DNA of 46,291 nucleotides from a virus, in the IMG/VR virus record IMGVR_UViG_3300046313_000158, positions 1 through 46,291 of that record; one strand, written 5' to 3'. The notes under the pieces were generated by a model, which saw only the letters and a list, made by a program, of their open reading frames with translations, had not been told where the DNA came from and did no database searches. Positions 37,054 through 44,006 of the stretch are shown here, piece after piece (position 1 is the first letter of the stretch; each line of letters opens with the position of its first letter). The position numbers were made by a program, and so were the translations under genes.

Positions 37054-37536
37054 GTGGAACAAATCGTAGTAGTACCGAATGTAATAACTAATGAAATGTG
37101 TGCTCAGCTAATAGCAGATGCAAACTTTTCTAATACCAGTTCAGCACCACCAGCATTCGACTATAAAGATTATAATAACCTAGAACGACGACCAATGAAT
37201 GAACATAGTATCGTTAAGTATCTGGCAGAAACTTTTAAGTGGAACGTAGAGAATGCTCCGATAATTTGGTATCGTAAAGGATCATCAAATACATTACACT
37301 GTGATAACTCTATCATTAAAGATGGAGAAATTATCAAGATTACTGAATGGACGTACTCTGTCATTATATTCTTAAATGACAATTTCTCTGGAGGTGAACT
37401 TGTTTACCCGAATCAAGGTCTTACCGTAAAACCAACAATTGGAACTATGGTTGTTGCACCAGCAGGAATTGACTATCCGCATTATGTGACTGCTACTTCT
37501 TCAGATAGATATGTATTAGTGTTGAGATTAATTTGA
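37054..37536 (+). CDS. 2OG-Fe(II) oxygenase
   Basis: A 160-residue dioxygenase starting with GTG immediately after the previous stop. Iron site H82-C-D84 (LHCDNS), distal H143 (YPHYVT), and R152 (SSDRYVLVLR) as 2OG contact; YSVIIFLNDNFSGGELVYP is the typical central segment. It is the shortest and most canonical oxygenase of the set. The tmRNA promoter overlaps its last codon. Confidence 0.85.
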   Translation: MEQIVVVPNVITNEMCAQLIADANFSNTSSAPPAFDYKDYNNLERRPMNEHSIVKYLAETFKWNVENAPIIWYRKGSSNTLHCDNSIIKDGEIIKITEWTYSVIIFLNDNFSGGELVYPNQGLTVKPTIGTMVVAPAGIDYPHYVTATSSDRYVLVLRLI

Positions 37537-37561
37537 CACACAACTTTTTATAATGTATAAT
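37533..37561 (+). promoter_or_regulatory. promoter for tmRNA
   Basis: TTGACA, 17-base spacer, TATAAT: the best consensus promoter in the window. The transcript would start near 37568, just before the acceptor piece of the tmRNA. Confidence 0.88.
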
Positions 37562-37570
37562 TATTGATAT

Positions 37571-37965
37571 TGCTGTATGAAGCAAAGAGAAAAGTGTTCT
37601 GGACGGGGGTTCGACTCCCCCCATCTCCACCAAAAGTAATCACCGAAGTGACTAGGAATTAAAGCGGTCATCGAGTTAGAGGTTCCAGAAGAAACAGCTG
37701 GGTAAGAAGTGTATACAGCCTCCTTTAACCGACCACTGAGGCGAGTGGTTGAGAATGCAACGATTACTTTTGATGGGGATGCCATGGTTTCGACAGAGCA
37801 ACAAGTAAACAAGTGGACAGCACGGGAATGTGAAACCCGTAGGATTGGGGTAACTCGGTCGAAGAAGCAAAAGAAGTAAATGCAAACGACACAGTCTACG
37901 CATTAGCAGCCTAAACGCTGCTTAGGGTTTCGGTAGGTTTCCTCGTAACAGAATAACCTACCAAC
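37571..37965 (+). ncRNA. ssrA: circularly permuted two-piece tmRNA
   Basis: The acceptor piece comes first. Its T-arm is GGGGG-TTCGACT-CCCCC (37605-37621), then CATCTCC, A and CCA end at 37632. The coding piece starts at 37775 with GGGGATG, which pairs with CATCTCC to rebuild the 7-bp acceptor stem, followed by the usual GGTTTCGAC. A P2 helix forms between CAGAGCA of the coding piece and TGTTCTG (near 37596) of the acceptor piece. The tag frame (37882-37914) begins at a GCA resume codon and encodes ANDTVYALAA then TAA. The 142-base linker is closed by AAAAGTAATC pairing with GATTACTTTT and should be removed by processing. A GGTAGGTT/AACCTACC hairpin follows the tag. The 3' end is approximate. 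Permuted tmRNAs occur in alphaproteobacteria, some betaproteobacteria and cyanobacteria; the short tag fits the beta type. Confidence 0.93.
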
Positions 37966-38039
37966 TTTATTATGCCAGCCACATACTGTGCCAGCCATAT
38001 AATTTTAACTTAATTAAAATTTTAGGAAAATAAAATAAA

Positions 38040-38612
38040 ATGAAATTGAAAATGTTAGTAGCTGCATTATTGGTAGCTGGTTCTTCTATCGCAAGCGCAC
38101 AGTCTTCTATGACTGTAGGATATGCCTTACAAGACGACGTTAGTCCAGCCGTGCAAAAGCACGTTAATTCTTTGCGAGTTCAAACACGATTGTTTAGTAA
38201 CGTTGATGGTGACCTTGGTATCTCTGCAACTACTGCAGACGTAGCAAATACTATCACGAATCGTTATGAAGCAGGTTTGACATATAGCCAACCCTTGACA
38301 TCATGGTCTTCTGCTGCTGTTCGTGCTGCTTATGGTTATAAACAGTCTTCTGGTAAAGCAGAATTTAACTATTACTCTGTAGAACCATCTGTTTCTATTA
38401 AGACACCAGTTGAAGGTTTGTCTGCTAAAGTTGGTTACCGCATGCGTGATGCCGTAAACCCATCTACTCTAGCTGCTGATCAAAACAACACAGTTCGTTA
38501 TCAAGTTGCTTATGCATTGACTAAGCAAGATCGAATTGCTGTTGGTTATGATATCCAACGTGGTGATAGTGCGAACAAAACTATCGCATTGAACTACACA
38601 CGAGGTTTCTAA
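38040..38612 (+). CDS. outer-membrane beta-barrel protein
   Basis: A 190-residue protein with a signal peptide (MKLKMLVAALLVAGSSIASA, cleavage after ASA) and a mature part of alternating amphipathic strands (NRYEAGLTYSQPLTSWSSAA, VRYQVAYALTKQDRIAVGY). It ends in aromatic-x-x-x-Phe (NYTRGF), the outer-membrane assembly signal recognised by BamA. At about 170 mature residues it could be an 8-stranded barrel. A phage-encoded outer-membrane protein may change receptor access after infection; this is inference. Confidence 0.78.
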   Translation: MKLKMLVAALLVAGSSIASAQSSMTVGYALQDDVSPAVQKHVNSLRVQTRLFSNVDGDLGISATTADVANTITNRYEAGLTYSQPLTSWSSAAVRAAYGYKQSSGKAEFNYYSVEPSVSIKTPVEGLSAKVGYRMRDAVNPSTLAADQNNTVRYQVAYALTKQDRIAVGYDIQRGDSANKTIALNYTRGF

Positions 38613-38876
38613 ATGAACGTTACTCCATTGAAGGATAGAGTTCTCGTCGCAGAGAACAAACGTGAGAACACTACAGAATCTGGTATTGTCTTACAGGGTG
38701 CAGGTTTCGATCAATCGAAGTCTGGTACTGTTTTAGCCATTGGTCCAGATGTCACAGATGTTAAAGTTGGTGATGTGATTTATCTGGAATGGAATAAAGC
38801 AGCAGTGGTCAAAATTGGTGATGCACAACGTGTTATTATCAAACAAGAGAACATTGTTGCTGTCTTAGAACAATGA
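38613..38876 (+). CDS. groES: GroES-like co-chaperonin
   Basis: An 87-residue protein: MNVTPLKDRVLVAENKRE, the mobile-loop region TTESGIVLQG, then KSGTVLAIGPDV, VKVGDVIYL and a closing IIKQENIVAVLE. These are the standard segments of Cpn10. It should cap GroEL, replacing or adapting host GroES for folding phage proteins, as T4 gp31 does. It is closer to bacterial GroES than gp31 is. Starts right after the outer-membrane gene stop. Confidence 0.92.
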   Translation: MNVTPLKDRVLVAENKRENTTESGIVLQGAGFDQSKSGTVLAIGPDVTDVKVGDVIYLEWNKAAVVKIGDAQRVIIKQENIVAVLEQ

Positions 38877-39385
38877 ACGTTGCTGTCCTCTGCAATGGTC
38901 CAAGCAGAGTAGTCTTTCGAGACTCTCTGGCTTATGATTATGTTATCGGGTGTAACGTTCCTTGGACTGTGGTCGATGCCACAATTATAATGGACACTAA
39001 TGTTGTTGACTCATGGGCTGGCGACTTTGAACTAATTAAAGTCCCAGCCTTCTTTTCAACGAAGGCATGGATGAGAACTGATGAAATGAGGATTAGAAAA
39101 TATCTTCATGATAATAATCGGTTCGCTGGACTAATTGATGGTCCATATCCCAGTGCTGGACACTTTGCTGCTTTAGTTGCTATCCAAAAAGGTGCTGCTA
39201 AACTAGATATATTTGGTTGTGACTCTATGTTCGAGCAGTCTGTCATTAGTTATAGCGATACGCTAATCAATGGAGCCAACGAATATTTCCAAGCCCAGCG
39301 GGTTGAAAATTGGAGAACTGCTTGGAAAACTCTCCAAGAAGGTTATCCAGAAGTAAGTTTCAATTTTATAAAGGATTCAAAATGA
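38873..39385 (+). CDS. Rossmann-like NGPS-family protein
   Basis: A 170-residue protein opening with NVAVLCNGPSRVVF, a Rossmann-type glycine loop, followed by YDYVIGCNVPW, GPYPSAGHFAALVAIQKGA and LDIFGCDSM. Phage and bacterial proteins with this NGPS start are related to DUF115/glycosyltransferase-like or pterin-kinase-like groups; the exact reaction is unknown. It is coupled to groES by ATGA overlap. Confidence 0.66.
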   Translation: MNVAVLCNGPSRVVFRDSLAYDYVIGCNVPWTVVDATIIMDTNVVDSWAGDFELIKVPAFFSTKAWMRTDEMRIRKYLHDNNRFAGLIDGPYPSAGHFAALVAIQKGAAKLDIFGCDSMFEQSVISYSDTLINGANEYFQAQRVENWRTAWKTLQEGYPEVSFNFIKDSK

Positions 39386-39561
39386 AACAATTGTTAGTAT
39401 TGATTGCTGTTACATTCAGCTTATCTACATTCGCCATTGAAGTTGCTAAGGCACCAACTGGCCAAACCAATTGTGTAACTAAAGACAAGAAGGGTAACTG
39501 CCCTCCAGCACCTAAGTCACCAAAGCCAACCCCAAAGAAAAAGGCTGAAGAAAAGAAGTAA
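39382..39561 (+). CDS. small secreted Lys/Pro-rich protein
   Basis: A 59-residue protein with a signal peptide (MKQLLVLIAVTFSLSTFA) and a basic, proline-rich tail with two cysteines (CVTKDKKGNC). It may be periplasmic. ATG 39382 overlaps the previous TGA. Function unknown. Confidence 0.65.
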   Translation: MKQLLVLIAVTFSLSTFAIEVAKAPTGQTNCVTKDKKGNCPPAPKSPKPTPKKKAEEKK

Positions 39562-39640
39562 TTCTTTTCCTAAATAATAGACTAGCCTGACGGTGCTAGT
39601 ACACAGAAACCGTCAATTTCACACAAACACAGGAGACATT

Positions 39641-39919
39641 ATGTCAAATCTAAACCCGTTCGAACTTCGCCTCGAACTATTAAAAATGGCGAAAGATATG
39701 CTTGTTGAAGAATACTACGGTAAGAAAGAACAAGTATCAAATGATTGGCAGGTAAGAGTAGATAGTGCTCGCCATGCAGGTGCTGTTCCACCAGAACACC
39801 CAGTAATGCCAACATATCCAACCGAAGCAGATGTTGTCGCAAAGGCAACGCAGTTAAATGCCTTCGTATCGCAAATCCCCCAAGCTACACTAGAAAAGAC
39901 TAGCAAAAAGTCCACCTGA
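39641..39919 (+). CDS. small conserved T4-like phage protein
   Basis: A 92-residue protein starting MSNLNPFELRLELLKMAKDML; similar openings (NPFELRLELLKMAKE) are remembered from marine T4-like phages, where the protein is unassigned. CAGGAGAC precedes ATG 39641. A CTAAATA late-promoter-like element lies 70 bases upstream (near 39570). Confidence 0.75.
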   Translation: MSNLNPFELRLELLKMAKDMLVEEYYGKKEQVSNDWQVRVDSARHAGAVPPEHPVMPTYPTEADVVAKATQLNAFVSQIPQATLEKTSKKST

Positions 39920-39932
39920 TCAGGGATCGGTC

Positions 39933-39958
39933 AGAGGGTTCACACACCCTTTGATTTT
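39933..39958 (+). terminator. weak terminator-like hairpin
   Basis: AGAGGGT pairs with ACCCTTT (one G-U) around a six-base loop, followed by GATTTTAA. It lies between two genes. Confidence 0.45.
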
Positions 39959-39978
39959 AACCATTTAAGGAGATAATT

Positions 39979-40494
39979 ATGCGCTCATACCGTATATACA
40001 TTCCACTCATATTATTATCGTTAAGTTTATTGCTTGTTGTTAAGTCAACATTCATTGAAACAATAGACCTTCGTGTTCAGTTGTCCCAGTTGACTCTTGA
40101 ATCGCAGCAACAAGTAAAATGTCTTGCTGACAACATTTATCATGAGGCTGGGTTTGAGCCAGAAGATGGTAAAGTTGCTGTTGCTATGGTAACATTCAAT
40201 CGCCTGCAAGACTCACGGTATCCAAAAGATATTTGCTCTGTAGTGAAACAAAGAGTAAGATCAACTTGTCAGTTCTCTTGGTTCTGCCAACATAAGATAG
40301 CTGCAAAGAATGAGACAGTTTACGAACAAGCCATGCAAACTGCTCTTCGAGTTTTCGCTAATTACGAAACTACACCAGACATCACTAAAGGTGCTCTGTT
40401 TTATCATGCTGATTACGTTAACCCTCGTTGGCGTGGTCTAGAAAAAACTACTGTTATCGGTAGACACATATTTTATAAAGAAAGCGAAAAATAA
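39979..40494 (+). CDS. SleB-type cell-wall hydrolase
   Basis: A 171-residue protein. A hydrophobic N-terminal segment (IYIPLILLSLSLLLVV) acts as signal anchor. The hydrolase domain holds CLADNIYHEAGFEPEDGKVAVAMVTFNR, CQFSWFC, and LFYHADYVNPRW, the marks of the SleB/CwlJ family. It should cleave peptidoglycan in the periplasm, in addition to the GH19 endolysin. Confidence 0.85.
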   Translation: MRSYRIYIPLILLSLSLLLVVKSTFIETIDLRVQLSQLTLESQQQVKCLADNIYHEAGFEPEDGKVAVAMVTFNRLQDSRYPKDICSVVKQRVRSTCQFSWFCQHKIAAKNETVYEQAMQTALRVFANYETTPDITKGALFYHADYVNPRWRGLEKTTVIGRHIFYKESEK

Positions 40495-40495
40495 C

Positions 40496-41053
40496 ATGAT
40501 GCAAAAAATGAATCTTCAATTGAAGGAAGAAAGCTCTAAACATGCGTTCTATCTGATGATGGAAGAAATTTCACTCAATACGGTTAAGGGTGCTGTTGAG
40601 TGGATCTTTGAAGCAAACTTTGGTGAAGAAAAACCAGAGTTGTTGAACTTGATTATTACATCTCCAGGTGGTGACTTGAATGCTGCGTTTGCGTTGATTG
40701 ACGTTATGCGTGGTTCTTCTATTCCAGTACGAACAATTGGTCTTGGCCAAATTGCTTCTGCAGGACTTATGATTTTCATCGCTGGTGACAAGGGTATGCG
40801 TATCTTGACACCGAACACTTCTATTCTTTCTCACCAGTACTCATGGGGTGCTTTTGGTAAGGAACACGAATTGTTCGCAACTGTTAAAGAATTCGATCTT
40901 ACCACTAAGAAGATGACTGCTCACTATAAAAAGTGTACTGGTCTTTCAGAAAAACAAATTCGGGACGTGCTCTTGCCACCACAGGATATTTGGTTGAGTC
41001 CAGCCGAAGCTAAAAAGTTAGGAATCTGCGATGACGTTAAGGAACTTTCTTAA
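40496..41053 (+). CDS. clpP: ClpP-like serine protease
   Basis: A 185-residue protein with a complete ClpP triad: S88 (GQIASAG), H113 (LSHQYS) and D164 (PPQDIWLSPAEA), and the oxyanion-loop SPGGDLNAA. Length is close to bacterial ClpP without a propeptide. It would form the proteolytic barrel for ClpX or ClpA. With a phage tmRNA 2.5 kb upstream, tagged peptides could be degraded by a phage or mixed protease; T4-like phages may also use ClpP relatives as prohead proteases, but the triad and sequence here are ClpP-like. Confidence 0.9.
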   Translation: MMQKMNLQLKEESSKHAFYLMMEEISLNTVKGAVEWIFEANFGEEKPELLNLIITSPGGDLNAAFALIDVMRGSSIPVRTIGLGQIASAGLMIFIAGDKGMRILTPNTSILSHQYSWGAFGKEHELFATVKEFDLTTKKMTAHYKKCTGLSEKQIRDVLLPPQDIWLSPAEAKKLGICDDVKELS

Positions 41054-41063
41054 AGAATTCAAT

Positions 41064-41276
41064 ATGAATAATAATGTTTGGACACTATCAGTTTTGATTG
41101 GAGTGTTGTCTATTGTTGGGGCTGTGACTTTCTATCACTACTCTGCTCTAAAGTCAATGGAAAATAACATTGCGACTGCTGTAGCAAAGGGTATCGATCC
41201 ACTCGCAGTTCGATGTGCTTACGGCAACTCCCATGATAACATCTGTATAGCCTACGCTGTAACCGTGAAAAAGTAA
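41064..41276 (+). CDS. single-span membrane protein
   Basis: A 70-residue protein with one N-terminal membrane helix (TLSVLIGVLSIVGAVTFY) and a small outer domain with two cysteines (RCAYGNSHDNIC) likely to form a disulfide. Function unknown. A terminator follows its stop by about 20 bases. Confidence 0.67.
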   Translation: MNNNVWTLSVLIGVLSIVGAVTFYHYSALKSMENNIATAVAKGIDPLAVRCAYGNSHDNICIAYAVTVKK

Positions 41277-41293
41277 ACCTTTGGTTTTCCACT

Positions 41294-41325
41294 AATACCC
41301 CTCAAGTTCTGAGGGGTATTTTTCC
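41294..41325 (+). terminator. strong Rho-independent terminator
   Basis: AATACCCCTCA pairs with TGAGGGGTATT, an 11-bp perfect stem with a five-base loop, followed by a T-run. It ends the tmRNA-clpP region. Confidence 0.9.
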
Positions 41326-41363
41326 TTGTAGAATCAACAACTTACGATACCTCCAGAAAGTTG

Positions 41364-41392
41364 TTGTCTTTAATCCAAGATTCAGCGATAAT
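41364..41392 (+). promoter_or_regulatory. sigma-70-type promoter
   Basis: TTGTCT, 17-base spacer, GATAAT. It drives the Gp88-like gene and followers. Confidence 0.75.
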
Positions 41393-41422
41393 ATATCTAA
41401 TGAATCGAGAAAAGGACGTGAA

Positions 41423-42118
41423 ATGACTCTACTGACTGTTGGAAACCCAAAGCTGCTCAAAGGTACTAAGAAGGGTTATTTGTCTTCTGTCCTCCACTTC
41501 GCTCCAGCTGACTTGTCTGGTAAAGAAGTCTGTCCAAAGCGTACTGCAGGTTGCACAGCTGCTTGCTTGAACACCGCTGGTCGTGGCGGTATCTTCAAGA
41601 AGGGTGAATCTACCAATGTGATTCAACAAGCACGTATCCGTAAGACTAAGGCATTTTTCGAGAATCGTCAAGAGTTTCTCAATGAGTTGACTCTTGAGAT
41701 TGTCAAGACAATCAAGAAGGCTGAGAAGCAGGGGTTGATTCCAGTGTTTCGTCTTAATGGCACTTCTGACTTGGCATGGGAAAAGTACGAAGTTGCTGAA
41801 GGTAAGAACATTTTCCAGATGTTTCCAGATGTTCAGTTCTATGACTACACGAAGATCAACAATCGTAAAGTCAAACACATCCCCAACTATCACCTCACTT
41901 TCAGTAAGGCTGATGGCAACGATATGGATGTGCGTATCGCTCTTTCCAATGGTATGAATGTCGCTGCAGTTTTCCACAGCGTGCCAGAGACTTATCTTGG
42001 TCGTGAAGTTATCAATGGCGATGAAACAGACTTGCGTTTCCTCGATCCAAAGGGTGTTATCGTTGGCTTGAAGGCTAAGGGTAAAGCTAAGAAAGACACG
42101 ACAGGTTTTGTAGTATGA
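41423..42118 (+). CDS. Gp88-family phage protein
   Basis: A 231-residue protein opening LLTVGNPKLLKGTKKGYLSS, then CPKRTAGCTAACLNTAGRGG with a cysteine cluster (C-x6-C-x3-C), and later PVFRLNGTSDLAWE. This is the pattern of the Gp88 family found in many phages. The cysteines suggest a metal or iron-sulfur site. Function is not established. Confidence 0.82.
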   Translation: MTLLTVGNPKLLKGTKKGYLSSVLHFAPADLSGKEVCPKRTAGCTAACLNTAGRGGIFKKGESTNVIQQARIRKTKAFFENRQEFLNELTLEIVKTIKKAEKQGLIPVFRLNGTSDLAWEKYEVAEGKNIFQMFPDVQFYDYTKINNRKVKHIPNYHLTFSKADGNDMDVRIALSNGMNVAAVFHSVPETYLGREVINGDETDLRFLDPKGVIVGLKAKGKAKKDTTGFVV

Positions 42119-42459
42119 TTTACCACACCACTCCAATGAAGTCCAAGAAACGTAAACCAAACGCTAAACAACGTGAGTTGGATAAATCTTGGGCTGACCT
42201 TCTTAAGAAGTATGAACCAAAGAAGCCTCTAGCAGTCGCTAAGGATGCTGGTCTTTCATACTCACTTGGCATACCTGCTGGTCGGGAGACCCCTAAGCTG
42301 CCGAGTCGTTCAACTGCTGGTGGGAATGCCAGCTGGCGTCCCAATCCAGTCTACACAGGCGATAAGATTAAAGGTATTGGTACAATGCATAAAAGCAATG
42401 CTGTACCAGTGTTTAGTGACGAAGAAGCTCATGATATTGCAACAATGAGGAGAGGTTAA
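42115..42459 (+). CDS. conserved phage protein, YSLxxPxGRETPK type
   Basis: A 114-residue protein. Its centre YSLGIPAGRETPKLPS and end VYTGDKIKGIGTMHKSNAVPVF recur in many phage proteins that commonly lie beside Gp88-type genes. No function known. Basic N-terminus. Coupled by ATGA and ATGG overlaps. Confidence 0.78.
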   Translation: MIYHTTPMKSKKRKPNAKQRELDKSWADLLKKYEPKKPLAVAKDAGLSYSLGIPAGRETPKLPSRSTAGGNASWRPNPVYTGDKIKGIGTMHKSNAVPVFSDEEAHDIATMRRG

Positions 42460-42704
42460 TGGAACCGAAAAAACTTCTAAAGATTCGCCTAATGCCAGAT
42501 GGTACTTGGCAGAATGTATATGTACAGGATTCTGATATGGATCGCTTAGATGCATTCTTATTGGAAGAAATTCAAAGACAAACTAGAATGTCTCGACGAG
42601 AACGTATCCAAAAGAAGGCAGAAGATTACATCGAAGAAGCCTTAGCTATGTCTGATTATGAAGAGTCTAAGATTGTCCTCTCTCATATCATGAATCTGAA
42701 ATAA
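42459..42704 (+). CDS. hypothetical protein
   Basis: An 81-residue, charged, mostly helical protein (LEEIQRQTRMSRRERIQKKAE) after a strand-rich start. Start overlaps the previous stop by one base. Not recognised. Confidence 0.63.
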   Translation: MEPKKLLKIRLMPDGTWQNVYVQDSDMDRLDAFLLEEIQRQTRMSRRERIQKKAEDYIEEALAMSDYEESKIVLSHIMNLK

Positions 42705-42707
42705 ACC

Positions 42708-42736
42708 TTGCCTTGCAATATAAACTGGAGTATAAT
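42708..42736 (+). promoter_or_regulatory. promoter upstream of replication/late block, leaderless layout
   Basis: TTGCCT, 17-base spacer starting TTGCAATA, TATAAT. The -10 directly abuts ATG 42737; an in-frame ATG at 42743 sits at the expected start point. Confidence 0.78.
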
Positions 42737-42961
42737 ATGGATATGGACTTGATTACTAAATACAATACCCTGCTCTCTGAGCGCATGAAGATGGATAAAT
42801 TCTTCACTATGTTCTTAGACAAATTTGAACGTAAGATGGATCCAGAACGTACCGATACGCCTATCTGGAAACTCTACAAACAAAAGCATAAAGAATATGG
42901 ACAACTTTGTCAAGAAATTAGAAACACTAACTACTACATACAGCGACAAGCCAATGTTTAA
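42737..42961 (+). CDS. helical hypothetical protein
   Basis: A 74-residue helical protein (DLITKYNTLLSERMKMDKFF, then WKLYKQKHKEYGQLCQEI). The first ATG touches the -10 box, so translation may really begin at the second ATG, 42743, on a leaderless message. It overlaps the gp33-like gene by eight bases. Confidence 0.62.
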   Translation: MDMDLITKYNTLLSERMKMDKFFTMFLDKFERKMDPERTDTPIWKLYKQKHKEYGQLCQEIRNTNYYIQRQANV

Positions 42962-43169
42962 GACAGCCAACGAATTCTCTCTACATATTGAATCAATCGT
43001 TCGAGATAAACGTCTTAATTACATGGATGCTGTTCTTTATTACTGTAAAGAAAACTTTCTGGAACCTGCGGATGTATCATCGCTTATCAACAAGTCATTG
43101 AAAGATAAGATCGAGATGGATTTTCGTGAGTTGAATTATTTACCAAAACAAGCTAAACTAGACGTGTAA
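42954..43169 (+). CDS. 33: gp33-like late-transcription co-activator
   Basis: A 71-residue protein. IVRDKRLNYMDAVLYYCKENFLEPADVSSLIN followed by LKDKIEMDFRELNYL matches the pattern of T4 gp33 (a helical RNA-polymerase-bound protein that links gp45 clamp and late promoters), although it lacks the longer N-terminus. Location next to gp59 and gp32 is as in T4. A role in late transcription is expected. Confidence 0.78.
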   Translation: MFKTANEFSLHIESIVRDKRLNYMDAVLYYCKENFLEPADVSSLINKSLKDKIEMDFRELNYLPKQAKLDV

Positions 43170-43174
43170 AACAT

Positions 43175-43786
43175 ATGGATGGTTTCAAAGCATACCGTTA
43201 TTACCTAGCTATCAAACTGCATTTTACGACTGAAAAATTTAACGTCTTCGAAAGTCGAGGTAATGTTAAAGGCACTCGTGAGGCGTTCAATGCTCGTAAT
43301 GACAGATATATTTTCGAAAAACTTGCAGGTAAGTTTGATACCGACAGAGACATAATTCAGTTTTTTGTATCAAACTTTGCTTATGGAAATGGCAATGCAA
43401 TTTACGAAGGTAAGACAGCTGAAGATAATCTCGTTGAGTGGAGTAGACGTAAACAAGCTATCACTCAAATTTTTATCGATGACTTGGCTAAATTGCTGTC
43501 ATACATAGAAGTGAATAAGCTACCAAGCAGCTCAGTGTTAAATTTTGTTGAAGATGAATATCCAGTCGCACTGAAGTTATTCATCGGAGGACAAATAAGT
43601 ATAGAAACACTAAACATCTTAGAAGATTACCATCCTATTGTTGAACACTGGAGTCAAAACTCTGCTGTGAAACACATATGGAGCGATGAACTGTTACGAA
43701 TTAAAAAGTTGACTGGGTTCGTTAAGTATAATAAGATTAAGGCTAGTCGAGTTTTCACACACTTCATGGAAGAAATTGCAGAGTAA
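43175..43786 (+). CDS. 59: gp59-like helicase loader
   Basis: A 203-residue protein matching T4 gp59: AYRYYLAIKLHFTTEKFNVF near the start (T4 KLYLMIKQHMNGKYDV), NARNDRYIFEKLAGKF, FFVSNFAYGN, and a later ETLNILEDYHPIVE. It loads the replicative helicase gp41 on gp32-covered DNA at forks. Length is close to T4 gp59 (217). Confidence 0.88.
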   Translation: MDGFKAYRYYLAIKLHFTTEKFNVFESRGNVKGTREAFNARNDRYIFEKLAGKFDTDRDIIQFFVSNFAYGNGNAIYEGKTAEDNLVEWSRRKQAITQIFIDDLAKLLSYIEVNKLPSSSVLNFVEDEYPVALKLFIGGQISIETLNILEDYHPIVEHWSQNSAVKHIWSDELLRIKKLTGFVKYNKIKASRVFTHFMEEIAE

Positions 43787-43790
43787 TACA

Positions 43791-44006
43791 ATGGGTAAGA
43801 CTTACACTCAATCGAAGCGATTCGATGACGAATTTGGTGGGCGTTCAGGGAAACCTGCCAAACATAGCAGCGGTAAAAAAACTGGTGGTATGAGAACGCT
43901 AAATAGTTATGTTGAAGAAGATTATGATATCAACGTCGAAGATTTCGATGATGAGTTTGAATTAGACGATCAGATTTCAATACAACACAATACTAATACA
44001 AAGTAA
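43791..44006 (+). CDS. small bipolar charged protein
   Basis: A 71-residue protein with a basic N-terminal half (KPAKHSSGKKTGG) and a strongly acidic C-terminal half (EEDYDINVEDFDDEFELDD). It lies between gp59 and gp32, where T4 has no gene. Function unknown; the acidic tail recalls that of gp32 and could compete for the same partners. Confidence 0.65.
   Translation: MGKTYTQSKRFDDEFGGRSGKPAKHSSGKKTGGMRTLNSYVEEDYDINVEDFDDEFELDDQISIQHNTNTK

Noticed and set aside
37561-37903. Two minus-strand frames of 75-83 codons
   Set aside because: They lie across the tmRNA on the opposite strand; conserved RNA pairing explains the sequence.
41429-42160. Minus-strand frame of 243 codons
   Set aside because: Antisense to the Gp88-like gene; no ribosome site, no recognisable domain.
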